This document shows positions 56,663-64,000 of a DNA stretch of 64,000 nucleotides, piece after piece. The first letter of the stretch is position 1. Each line of letters begins with the position of its first letter. Source of the stretch: Nonomuraea thailandensis (GTDB lineage Bacteria > Actinomycetota > Actinomycetes > Streptosporangiales > Streptosporangiaceae); NCBI RefSeq assembly GCF_024172165.1, contig NZ_JAMZEB010000002.1, forward strand, positions 9,274,501 through 9,338,500. Reading direction: 5' to 3'. Both the position numbers and the translations under genes were made by a program. The notes beneath the pieces were generated by a model. It was not told the origin of the DNA. It worked only from the letters and a program-made list of their open reading frames with translations, and ran no database searches.

Positions 56663-57856
56663 TCAATCCTGCCTCGGGAAGGCGGCTCTGTGCGGGCCGG
56701 TGTCGGGGTCGAACTCGTGGCGGATCCGCGCGCAGTCGTCCAGCAGCGCCCCCTGCAGCGAGCGCAGCTCCGTGTGCCGGGTCGGGTGGAACGCCATGGC
56801 CAGCCGCTGCTGCTGGTGCTCCCCGTCGTCGAGCGCGGCGTACAGGTCCTCCAGGTCCTCGCTCCGCCCGCGGCCGACCTGCAGCATGCCGAAGTCCCTG
56901 AACACGCGGGACAGCGCCGCCAGCTCGTCCGCCAGGGGCTCCGGCAGGTCGGCGCCGCGCTCGCCGGGCAGGCCGCGCACGCCGGCGATGAGGTCCACCA
57001 GCCCTCTGGCGATGCCCCTGAGCTGGTGGCAGGCGTGGTCGAGCGCGGTGGCGGCCTCGGCCAGCTGGCGCAGGCGGCGGTCGTAGCGGCGTCGGCGCAG
57101 CGACAGCCGCACGGACTCGGCCGCCTGGTCCGCGGCCTCCTCGGTGTCCTCCAGGCGCTGTGACAGGGCGCGTGCCCGCTCCAGCCAGTCGCCGGCCATG
57201 TCCCTGTCCCAGTCTCCGCGCAGGCCGTGCGACATGTCCTCGGCCAGGTCGGCCAGCTCGGCGGACAGGCCGCACAGCTCCTTGCCGGCCTTGTCCACGT
57301 AGCGGGGCGGCATGACCAGGAGGTTCGCCGCGATGCCGATGGCGGCGCCGAGGAGCACGTCGGCGAGGCGGGCGAAGCCGTACGTGCTGCCGAGCGCGAA
57401 CACCAGCAGCGCCGTGATGGGGATCTGCACGTTCTGGGCGGGCAGGTTCAGCAGGCGCGTCAGGACCAGGCCCGCCACCACCAGCACGGCCAGCGTCACC
57501 ACGTTGGCGCCGATCAGCCAGATCAGCACCGTCGCCGCGCCCACGCCGGCGACGACGGCCAGGATCTGCTGGCCGCCGCGCACGAGCGTGCTGTACGCGG
57601 TGGCGGAGACCGTGAGCAGGACGCCGATGGGCACGAGCACCGGCAGGTCCACCTTCAGCACGTACGCGGCCAGCCACCAGGCCACCGAGCACGCCACCGT
57701 CACCTTGACCGTCTGGGCCAGCGCCTCGCGCTCCATGCGCAGCCAGCGCCCGACCCCCATGCTCCGCACGCGCGAGAGCGCGGCCGCCCCGCCCGACACG
57801 ACACGTTCGAGCGGGGAGCCGGCCACCTCGCGCCCGCGCCCCGTATCGGTCTCCAT
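56663..57856 (-). CDS. FUSC-family aromatic acid exporter-like membrane protein
   Basis: A 397-residue protein with an N-terminal membrane half of about five helices (SVAWWLAAYVLKV, VLVPIGVLLTVSATAYSTLVRGGQQ, GVGAATVLIWLIG) typical of FUSC/ArAE exporters. A long helical cytoplasmic tail (residues about 190-370) follows. Such proteins export aromatic acids or other weak acids. It precedes the SET gene in one operon. Confidence 0.85.
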   Translation of the reverse strand: METDTGRGREVAGSPLERVVSGGAAALSRVRSMGVGRWLRMEREALAQTVKVTVACSVAWWLAAYVLKVDLPVLVPIGVLLTVSATAYSTLVRGGQQILAVVAGVGAATVLIWLIGANVVTLAVLVVAGLVLTRLLNLPAQNVQIPITALLVFALGSTYGFARLADVLLGAAIGIAANLLVMPPRYVDKAGKELCGLSAELADLAEDMSHGLRGDWDRDMAGDWLERARALSQRLEDTEEAADQAAESVRLSLRRRRYDRRLRQLAEAATALDHACHQLRGIARGLVDLIAGVRGLPGERGADLPEPLADELAALSRVFRDFGMLQVGRGRSEDLEDLYAALDDGEHQQQRLAMAFHPTRHTELRSLQGALLDDCARIRHEFDPDTGPHRAAFPRQD

Positions 57857-57942
57857 GTCCAGTTTCTCTGCCCAGCATCGTGACTGATAGAGCCGCCTTC
57901 GCGCGGGTAGCGACAGGGTCGCGGCAGTTGAGGAGGTGAGGC

Positions 57943-58551
57943 ATGTCCGGCGATCTGATCGTTCCTGACGCCGCTGCGGGCATGGTGGTCTTCGTGCACG
58001 GCAGCGGCAGCAGCCGGCACAGCCCGCGCAACCGGTACGTGGCGGGCGCGCTCAACGAGGCGGGCCTGGGCACGCTGCTGTTCGACCTGCTCACCCCCGA
58101 GGAGGAGGCCGACAGGGCGAACGTCTTCGACATCGCGCTGCTGGCCGACCGGCTGCTGGAGCGCACCGCCTGGGTGCGCGGGCAGCCCGAGGCCAAGGGT
58201 CTGCCGATCGGGTACTTCGGCGCCAGCACCGGCGCGGCGGCGGCCCTGTGGGCGGCGGCCGAGCCTGACAATGCGATCGCCGCGATCGTCTCCCGCGGCG
58301 GGCGGCCCGACCTGGCCGGGGACCGGCTGGCGGCGGTGCGCGCGCCGACCCTGCTCGTCGTGGGCGGGCGCGACCCCGTGGTGGTGGAGCTGAACGAGGA
58401 GGCGCGGCGGCGCCTGCGCGCGGAGTCCCGCATCACGGTCGTGCCGGGGGCGACCCACCTGTTCGAGGAGCCCGGCGCGCTGGAGGCTGTGGCCGGACAT
58501 GCCCGAGACTGGTTCACCACCCACTTCTCCGCACCCCGGGAGCCGATGTGA
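57943..58551 (+). CDS. alpha/beta hydrolase (dienelactone-hydrolase-like)
   Basis: A 202-residue single-domain alpha/beta hydrolase. The nucleophile lies in the FGASTG elbow, the Asp in GGRDPVV and the His in ATHLFEEPG; the oxyanion region reads VFVHGSGSSRHS. GAGGAGGTGAGG precedes the ATG. The substrate is unknown. It overlaps the VOC gene by 4 nt (GTGA). Confidence 0.87.
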   Translation: MSGDLIVPDAAAGMVVFVHGSGSSRHSPRNRYVAGALNEAGLGTLLFDLLTPEEEADRANVFDIALLADRLLERTAWVRGQPEAKGLPIGYFGASTGAAAALWAAAEPDNAIAAIVSRGGRPDLAGDRLAAVRAPTLLVVGGRDPVVVELNEEARRRLRAESRITVVPGATHLFEEPGALEAVAGHARDWFTTHFSAPREPM

Positions 58552-58910
58552 GACTGTCCGCCACCGTGCTGGAGTCGCCCGACGCGAACGCGCTGGCCGC
58601 CTTCTACCGCGCCCTGCTGGGCTGGGAGGTCAAGGAGGAGGAGCCCGGCTGGGTGATGCTCGCGGCGCCCGGCGGCGGGGCCGGGCTGTCGTTCTCGACC
58701 GACCCCCAGTACGTACGGCCGACGTGGCCCGCGCGGCCCGGCGCCCAGCAGATGATGGCGCACCTGGACATCGAGGTGGACGACCTCGACGAGAGCAGCG
58801 CCAGGGCGGTCGAGCTGGGCGCGACGGTCGCCGGCTTCCAGCCCCAGCGGGACGTGCGCGTGCACCTCGACCCTGACGGCCATCCCTTCTGCCTCTTCCT
58901 GAACACGTAG
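58548..58910 (+). CDS. VOC (glyoxalase/bleomycin-resistance) family protein
   Basis: A 120-residue protein with the paired beta-alpha-beta-beta-beta units of the VOC fold: VLESPDANALAAFYRALLGWEV at the N-terminus and QMMAHLDIEVDDLDESSARAVELGATV in the middle, ending DPDGHPFCLFL. It starts with a GTG inside the stop of the hydrolase gene. Possible roles are metal-dependent lyase, isomerase or drug binding. Confidence 0.9.
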   Translation: MRLSATVLESPDANALAAFYRALLGWEVKEEEPGWVMLAAPGGGAGLSFSTDPQYVRPTWPARPGAQQMMAHLDIEVDDLDESSARAVELGATVAGFQPQRDVRVHLDPDGHPFCLFLNT

Positions 58911-58979
58911 TGGTGTTGATCGATCACGTTGAAGTCATCCACGGTTTGTGCGAACGTCAAGTGCGGATGACATCCCGAC

Positions 58980-59636
58980 TTGACGGCGGTTGCGGACGTG
59001 CCACTACTGGAGATCAACGGTCTCACCTGGGACACTCACGGGCTCCGTCGCCGCCTGTCACCCGACCCGCTGACCCTCGACCCCGGCCAGACCGCCGTGG
59101 TGGTGGCCGGGGAGCCCGCGGAGGCCGACGCGTTCACCGACCTCCTGCTCGGCCTGGAGATGCCCGTCGGCGGCCGGATCGGCCTCGGCGGCCAGGAGAT
59201 CACCATGCGGCTGCCGGCGGAGCGCGAGATCGGGCTGGTCCCGGCGGGCGCGGGGCTGCTGCCGCACCTGACCGTCGAGCGGAACCTGTCGCTGGCCGCG
59301 CGTGACGACCTGGCGCCGTCGTTCGTGCAGGGCCGGATCGCGTTCATGGCCAGGCGGATGGACATCCAGGGCTTCCTGCGCTCCAGGCCGCACGAGCTGG
59401 CCCACGACGAGCGGCTGAGCGTCGCGCTGGCGCGGGTCCTGTGCCGGCCGCTGCCGGTGAAGGTGGTGGTGATCGAGGACCGCACGGGCTGCGGGCCGTG
59501 TCACGGGGCGGTGAGCGGGGCGCTGGGCGCCGATCCCGGGCTGGCCGTGCTCGTCGTCACCGACGACGGCACGAGGGTGGCCAGCCTCGCCTCGCCCTCG
59601 TGCATCTGGGAGATCGCCGATGCCGACGAGCCGTAG
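58980..59636 (+). CDS. ABC ATPase homologue with all catalytic motifs lost
   Basis: A 218-residue protein that aligns over its length with an ABC ATP-binding subunit (LTLDPGQTAVVV, GLEMPVGGRI, LLPHLTVERNLSLAA), yet every nucleotide site is changed. Walker A reads GEPAEADAFT (no GKST), the Q-loop has no Gln, the signature reads LAHDERLS instead of LSGGQ, Walker B ends VVIEDR instead of DEP, and the switch His is Asp (VTDDGT). It cannot hydrolyse ATP in the normal way but overlaps a solute-binding-protein gene by 17 nt. A TTG start is listed; a GTG at 58998 is possible. Confidence 0.8.
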   Translation: MTAVADVPLLEINGLTWDTHGLRRRLSPDPLTLDPGQTAVVVAGEPAEADAFTDLLLGLEMPVGGRIGLGGQEITMRLPAEREIGLVPAGAGLLPHLTVERNLSLAARDDLAPSFVQGRIAFMARRMDIQGFLRSRPHELAHDERLSVALARVLCRPLPVKVVVIEDRTGCGPCHGAVSGALGADPGLAVLVVTDDGTRVASLASPSCIWEIADADEP

Positions 59637-60843
59637 GGCGTTCCTGGCCGCCGTCCCGGCCGTGCTCGTGGCGGGCTGCGCCGGGCAGCCGCCGCTGCGG
59701 GTGGCGGTGGTGTGGAGCGGCGAGGAGTTACGGCGCTTCCTGCGCGTGGTGGACGCGTACGTGGCCCGCTACCGGCGGCCCGTCAGCGTCTACTCGGCGG
59801 GCGACAACATCAGCGCGCTGCTGCGCGGCCCCGCCGAGGACGTCATCCCCGACGTGGCGGTCATCCCCCGGCTGGGGCTGCTCTTCGACCCGGTGGTCCA
59901 GCCCCGCATCCGGCCCAGGACCGGCGGGCACGCGCAGCCGGAGTTCTGGCGGCGGCTCGTGACGCCGTACGGGAGCGGGCAGGAGCTCGGCGCCTGGTTC
60001 AAGATCGCGAACAAGTCGCTGGTGTGGCACCGCACGGGCGAGCAGCGTCCCCCGGCGAGTCTGACGGCCTGGCAGCCCCGCCCCGGCACGCTGGCGATCG
60101 GCGCGGCCGACGGGTGGGTGCTCAGCGACTGGTTCGAGAACGTGCTGCTCGCCTACGCCCCCGAGGTGTACGACGGGCTCTTCCCGCCCTCGGAGCAGGG
60201 CAACCAGGCGTGGTGGGGGGTGGCCAAGGTCACCGAGGCGCTCACGCTGCTCGCCACGATCTGGCGCGAGGCGTTCACCCACGACCAGGGCCGGCGGGCG
60301 CTGACCATGCAGTTCCACGACTCGATCCTCGACGTCTTCAGCTACCGCACCGCCGACGTGGTGGCCGCGCCCGACTTCGCGCTGCCCGTGATCGAGCTCT
60401 ACGGCGGCCGGGACGTGGCCCGCCACTTCCCCTTCCCGCAGCACGGGAACGGGCCGCCCCCGCTGGTGGTCGGGGGTGACGTGGCGGTGGCGATGCGCGG
60501 CGGCGGGCAGGACGCCCTCGACTTCGTGAACTGGCTGACCAGGCCGCGCGCGAGCGGTGAGCGGGACGCGCTGACCGGCTGGGTGGACGAGGGCGGCTTC
60601 CTGACCCCGTACAGAGCGCCGTCGCACCCGCTGCTGCGCGCGCCCGCGCAGGCGCTGAACAGGGCGGGCAACCGCCACTACGACCTGTCGGACCGGCTCA
60701 TCGGCCGGCTGGAGGGCGGTGACGGGCGCGGGCTGTGGCGGGTGCTCACCGAGCTGTTCACCGACGTCACCGCGGGCACGGTCGCGCCCGCCACGGCGGC
60801 CGTGGCCGCGCGCGAGAAGATCGTGGAGGGCGCCGCCCGATGA
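59620..60843 (+). CDS. ABC-type substrate-binding lipoprotein
   Basis: A 407-residue exported binding protein. The N-terminus is SRRAFLAAVPAVLVAGC, a signal peptide with a lipobox (VAGC) and a twin-arginine-like pair. The rest has the type-2 periplasmic binding-protein plan (RVAVVWSG, VIPDVAVIPR, GAADGWVLSDWFENVLLAY). The ligand is not evident. It overlaps the ATPase homologue upstream and the permease gene downstream (ATGA). Confidence 0.85.
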   Translation: MPTSRRAFLAAVPAVLVAGCAGQPPLRVAVVWSGEELRRFLRVVDAYVARYRRPVSVYSAGDNISALLRGPAEDVIPDVAVIPRLGLLFDPVVQPRIRPRTGGHAQPEFWRRLVTPYGSGQELGAWFKIANKSLVWHRTGEQRPPASLTAWQPRPGTLAIGAADGWVLSDWFENVLLAYAPEVYDGLFPPSEQGNQAWWGVAKVTEALTLLATIWREAFTHDQGRRALTMQFHDSILDVFSYRTADVVAAPDFALPVIELYGGRDVARHFPFPQHGNGPPPLVVGGDVAVAMRGGGQDALDFVNWLTRPRASGERDALTGWVDEGGFLTPYRAPSHPLLRAPAQALNRAGNRHYDLSDRLIGRLEGGDGRGLWRVLTELFTDVTAGTVAPATAAVAAREKIVEGAAR

Positions 60844-62540
60844 GCGAGCACAACGCCTTCCTGTTCGAGGTGGCCCCGCACCACGACGCCAGGCTGCCGG
60901 CGACCGGTCAGCGGCTCAGCCGCTGGCGGGCCGCCCTCTACCTGCTGCTGGCGGTGCTGCTGTCGGCGGGCGTGATCCTGGCCCCGTTCCTGGCGACCGT
61001 GCTCATCAGCTTCTCCCGGCCCGGCGCCTGGTCCGGCGTGCTGAGCGACGGCCAGGCCTGGCAGGCGGTCGGCAACACGCTGATCTGGTGGGTGCTGGTC
61101 GTGGTCGTCTGCGCGGTGGGCCTCGGCCTGGCCTGGCTGGTCAGGAACGCCGGCCCCGCGCTCGGCCTGGTCATGCGCGTCATCCTGGTGCTGCCCGCCG
61201 TGGTCTCCCCGCTCACCACGGGAGCGATCTTCCGGCTGCTGTTCGACACCAGTCGCGAGCGCGGCATGGCCGCCGCCCTGCTGGGCGGGGACACGGCCTT
61301 CCTCGGGCCCGGCTGGATCTGGCTGGTGCTCGGGCTGGCCTTCGTCTGGCAGTACGCCGGCGTCGCGTTCCTGGTCTTCCACGAGGCCCTGGCCCGGCTG
61401 CCGTCGAGCCTGCTGCGGATGGCCAGGGCGTTCGGCGTCGGGCGGCGGCGCCGGCTCTGGTCCGTGGTGCTGCCCGCGCTGGCCGGACCCGCCGCGCTGG
61501 CGTACCTGTTCGCGCTGGTGGCCGCGGCCCGCGTGTTCGACCTGGTGCTGATGGGGGCGCCTGGGTCGACGCAGGCGCTGGTGGAGGGCGGCGGGCTGTA
61601 CTGGTGGCGGCACAACGACGATCTGGGCGACGCCGGGGCCGCCGCGCTGGCCGTGCTGATGTCCCTGCTGGTGGCGGGGCTGGCCTCGCCGGCGCTGCTC
61701 GGCCTGCGCGGGCGGGTGAGCTGGGCCGATCCGGCTCCGGCGGCGCGGCCTCCGGCCGATCGGAGCCGGCGGTTGTGGCCGCTCGGGGGCGCGGTGGCGG
61801 TGTTGTGGCTGCTGCCGTTCGCGGCGCTGCTGCTCACGTCGCTGCGCGAGCCCGTCGCCGCCGCGCGCAGCGGGTGGTGGGAGGGCGAGCCGTGGACGCT
61901 CGGCTCGTACGCGGAGGCCCTGTCCGACAGCGCCTTCACCGGGGCGCTGGGCACCACGTTCCTGCGGGCCGTCGCGGTGGTGTGCGTGGTGCTGCTGGCC
62001 GCGGTGCCGGCCGCGTACGTGCTGGCGCACGAGCACCTGCTGCCCCGCCGCGCCTGGCGGCCCGTCCTGCTGGTGTCGGTGGCCCTGGCGGCGCTGCCGC
62101 CGCAGGCGTTCGCCGTGCCGCTGCAGCGCTGGCTGAGCCCGGTCGGCACCCCGCTCGCGCTGGCCATCGTGCACGCGGCGCTGGTGATGCCGCTGGCGGT
62201 GCTGGTGCTGCACAACGCGTTCGTCCGGGTTCCCGCCCCCATGCTCGCGCGCGACCGCTGGGAGCTGTTCCACGTCGTACGCGAGGCGCGCCCGGCCGTG
62301 GTGCTGGCCGGGGTGCTGGCGTTCGTCCTGGTCTGGAACGACGCGGTCGTCGGGCTGCTGCTCAACTGGCCGTCGGGCGACCACCTGCCGCTGATCCTGC
62401 TGGAGCAGGCCCGCCACTTCATGAGCGCCGCGAGCCCGCTGGCGGCCCAGGCGGTGATCGCCACCGCCGTCCCCGTGCTGGTGGTGGCCGTGACGGCGCG
62501 CCGGCTCCACAGGGGGCTGACCCGGGGGGTGCGCCGGTGA
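60840..62540 (+). CDS. two-domain ABC permease
   Basis: A 566-residue membrane protein consisting of two fused permease halves of about six helices each. EAL/EAA-type loops are seen as FHEALARLPSSLLRMARAFGVGRRRR in the first half and RDRWELFHVVREARPAVVLAG in the second. Fused permeases are known for iron and spermidine/sulfonate-type importers. The adjacent ATPase homologue looks unable to power it, so an unlinked ATPase or a non-transport role must be considered. Confidence 0.88.
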   Translation: MSEHNAFLFEVAPHHDARLPATGQRLSRWRAALYLLLAVLLSAGVILAPFLATVLISFSRPGAWSGVLSDGQAWQAVGNTLIWWVLVVVVCAVGLGLAWLVRNAGPALGLVMRVILVLPAVVSPLTTGAIFRLLFDTSRERGMAAALLGGDTAFLGPGWIWLVLGLAFVWQYAGVAFLVFHEALARLPSSLLRMARAFGVGRRRRLWSVVLPALAGPAALAYLFALVAAARVFDLVLMGAPGSTQALVEGGGLYWWRHNDDLGDAGAAALAVLMSLLVAGLASPALLGLRGRVSWADPAPAARPPADRSRRLWPLGGAVAVLWLLPFAALLLTSLREPVAAARSGWWEGEPWTLGSYAEALSDSAFTGALGTTFLRAVAVVCVVLLAAVPAAYVLAHEHLLPRRAWRPVLLVSVALAALPPQAFAVPLQRWLSPVGTPLALAIVHAALVMPLAVLVLHNAFVRVPAPMLARDRWELFHVVREARPAVVLAGVLAFVLVWNDAVVGLLLNWPSGDHLPLILLEQARHFMSAASPLAAQAVIATAVPVLVVAVTARRLHRGLTRGVRR

Positions 62541-64000
62541 CGGACATCTCGCGCAGGGAGCGGCTGAGCTTCCGGCTGTCGCGCCTGTACCGGCGGGCCG
62601 CGGCGCACCTGCCCGAGCTGGGGGTCGGCGGGGTGCTGACGGTGGGCGGCACCATCCTGATCCTTCAGGAGGAGCTGATCAAGCAGCTCATCGGCGGGCT
62701 GCCGACCTGGCTGCTGATCCTCCTCGTCCTGGTGGTGCCGGTCGTGGCCGGCGTGCTCACGTACCTGGTCCGGCGCCGCCGTGAGCCCGCGCCCCGCCCG
62801 GTCCTGGCGCCCATGCCGTTCCCCGACCGGATCGACGGCCTCGTGGGCAGGGACGCCGAGCTGCGGCGGATCAAGGACGGGGCGCTGGAGCGCGGGATCG
62901 TCGTCGTGCACGGCGGCATCGGCATGGGCACCTCCACCGTGGCCATCCAGGCGGGGTGGGAGCTGGCGGGCGAGGCGCGCAAGCAGCGCTACGCCGACCT
63001 GCGCGGCCCCGACAGGGACCGGCCCGAGACGCCGCTCAGCGTCGCCCAGCGGGTGCTGCGCACGCTGAACCGCCCGCCGGGCGGCATCCAGGAGCCCCAG
63101 GACGCGACCGCGCAGGTCATCGAGGCGCTCAACGGCACGGGCTGCGTGCTCCTGCTGGACAACGTCAGCTCGTGGAGCCAGGTCGAGTGGCTGCCGACCC
63201 GCGTGCCGGGCGCGCACATCGTGGTGGCGGGCACGCTCACCGACACGCCGCCGCAGCACGTCGAGCCCATCCAGCTCGGCCCGCTCGCCCCCGACGCGGG
63301 CCAGGCGCTGCTGGCCCGCCACCTCGGCGCCGAGCGGGTCTCCCGCGACCCGAAGGCGCTGGAGCTGCTGGTCGACGTCTGCCTGGGCAGCCCGCTGGAG
63401 ATCGTCAGGGTCGGCCGCTGGCTGGCGGGCAATCCGGGCGTGCCTCTCCAGACGCTGGTGGACGACCTGCGCAGCCTGTCCGTCGCCGACACCCTCGACT
63501 TCGTGCTCGGCCTCGGTGTCAGGCAGCTCAGGCCGACGGCCAAGCAGCTCTTCGTGCTGCTGGCCGGGCTGCCGATCGCGGAGGTGGACCACCAGGCCGC
63601 CGCCGCGCTGCTCGGCGTGCCGTCCGCCGCGGACGCGATCACGGAGCTGGCCGACCTCGGGCTGGTGGAGAACGTACGGATGACGCGCGTCAGGGTGTCG
63701 AGCGCGTTCCGCGGCGGCGGCGCCGAGGGCACTCCCCGGGAGGCCGCGCGGGAGGTGGCGGCCTGGCAGCGGCTGGTCGAGCACTTCGCCGAGCAGGCCG
63801 GCTCTTTCGCCGGGCGGCTGCCCGCCGAGGAGGCCAGGACCTGGTTCGCGATGGAGGACCGGGTGCTGCTGCAGGTGCTGGCCCGCAAGGCGCCCGCGCC
63901 CAGGACCGGGCGCGCGCTCGCGCGGATCGCGGACGCGCTGGAGGCCTGGTTCCGGCTCGAACAGCGGCACGAGGACCGGCTGCGCGCGGCGGCGGAGCTG
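62537..64000 (+). CDS. membrane-anchored STAND/NB-ARC-like NTPase, 5' part (runs past the window end)
   Basis: At least 488 residues with no stop before the edge. Two membrane helices at about 31-46 and 57-78 precede an NB-ARC-like domain that starts LVGRDAELRRI. The P-loop reads GGIGMGTST at 126-134, with Thr where Walker A has the essential Lys; Walker B CVLLLDN (203-209) is intact. Later LGSPLEIVRVGRWL and VRQLRPTAKQLFVLLAGLP match STAND winged-helix regions. Its GTG overlaps the permease stop (GTGA), so all four genes form one unit. A sensor or signalling role is inferred. Confidence 0.75.
   Translation, partial: MTDISRRERLSFRLSRLYRRAAAHLPELGVGGVLTVGGTILILQEELIKQLIGGLPTWLLILLVLVVPVVAGVLTYLVRRRREPAPRPVLAPMPFPDRIDGLVGRDAELRRIKDGALERGIVVVHGGIGMGTSTVAIQAGWELAGEARKQRYADLRGPDRDRPETPLSVAQRVLRTLNRPPGGIQEPQDATAQVIEALNGTGCVLLLDNVSSWSQVEWLPTRVPGAHIVVAGTLTDTPPQHVEPIQLGPLAPDAGQALLARHLGAERVSRDPKALELLVDVCLGSPLEIVRVGRWLAGNPGVPLQTLVDDLRSLSVADTLDFVLGLGVRQLRPTAKQLFVLLAGLPIAEVDHQAAAALLGVPSAADAITELADLGLVENVRMTRVRVSSAFRGGGAEGTPREAAREVAAWQRLVEHFAEQAGSFAGRLPAEEARTWFAMEDRVLLQVLARKAPAPRTGRALARIADALEAWFRLEQRHEDRLRAAAEL

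Noticed and set aside
58980..59636. Pseudogene of an ABC ATPase
   Set aside because: The frame is intact, coupled by overlap to the next gene, and fold-level residues are preserved while all active-site motifs changed; a functional pseudo-ATPase is more likely.
60678..63970. Long Arg/Gly/His-rich minus-strand frames
   Set aside because: Mirror frames of the permease and NTPase genes.
1..64000. tRNA, rRNA, insertion sequences, prophage or attachment sites
   Set aside because: None seen: no transposase or integrase frame, no cloverleaf-like gap and no terminal inverted repeats were found by eye; a tRNA scan would be decisive.

Overview
This is a chromosomal window of very high GC content from a filamentous actinomycete. 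Markers seen directly include mycothiol synthesis (mshA), a glnR orphan regulator, the murT-gatD pair for peptidoglycan amidation, the XRE / HbhA-like / DUF2516 block also found in mycobacteria, a Cys-containing sulfur-operon leader peptide, and many genes whose -10 box (TANNNT) lies 7-9 nt from the start codon. Gene style suggests Streptosporangiales (Nonomuraea-like), but that is inference. No rRNA, tRNA, insertion sequence, phage or CRISPR array was seen.

Layout. 1-5.8 kb: 3' part of a cytochrome P450, a secreted beta-helix protein behind a LacI-type operator, a nitrilase-family amidohydrolase, an SDR protein lacking its catalytic Tyr/Lys, and a PhyH-like dioxygenase. 5.8-9.2 kb: two repeat-rich gene-free stretches around an Asp/Glu racemase with a divergent XRE-cupin regulator, then gpmA. 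9.2-13.1 kb: small conserved genes, mshA, an SDR and a methyltransferase. 13.2-20.7 kb: a secreted GH2 enzyme with AbfB-like domains, a macrodomain protein, a BlaI/M56 pair, the XRE-HbhA-DUF2516 block, an SGNH lipoprotein and an AlaX-like protein. 20.7-32.3 kb: a GntR-TetR double-HTH regulator with its divergent FAD monooxygenase, a DUF2207 membrane protein, an LLM oxidoreductase, an asparaginase-II protein, dtd, ygfZ, a Fur regulator, a 13-codon leader-like ORF with competing RNA hairpins, DUF2470, nitrobindin, DsrE, an ArsR-AHSA1 fusion and a BrkB protein.

32.3-43.6 kb: gatD-murT, then what I consider a candidate undescribed envelope system. It has an intact HerA-type ATPase and a membrane-anchored, apparently dead HerA/VirD4-like paralogue on the minus strand. 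Divergently, it has three single-pass proteins with exported beta-type domains, facing a polytopic membrane protein. 43.8-50.4 kb: a second XRE-cupin regulator, an ECF sigma factor coupled to an MGMT-Ada protein, the thiosulfate sulfurtransferase operon with its leader peptide, a membrane thioredoxin, an ECF sigma/anti-sigma pair with DUF2993, and a MoaD/ThiS protein. 50.6-58.9 kb: glnR, a Crp-NB-ARC-TPR fusion, a small membrane protein, a 2H-like protein, a SET-domain protein, a FUSC protein, an alpha/beta hydrolase and a VOC protein. 59.0-64.0 kb: four overlapping genes for a lipoprotein substrate-binding protein, a two-domain permease, an ABC-ATPase homologue with every catalytic motif lost, and a membrane STAND-like NTPase whose P-loop lysine is missing (cut by the window end).
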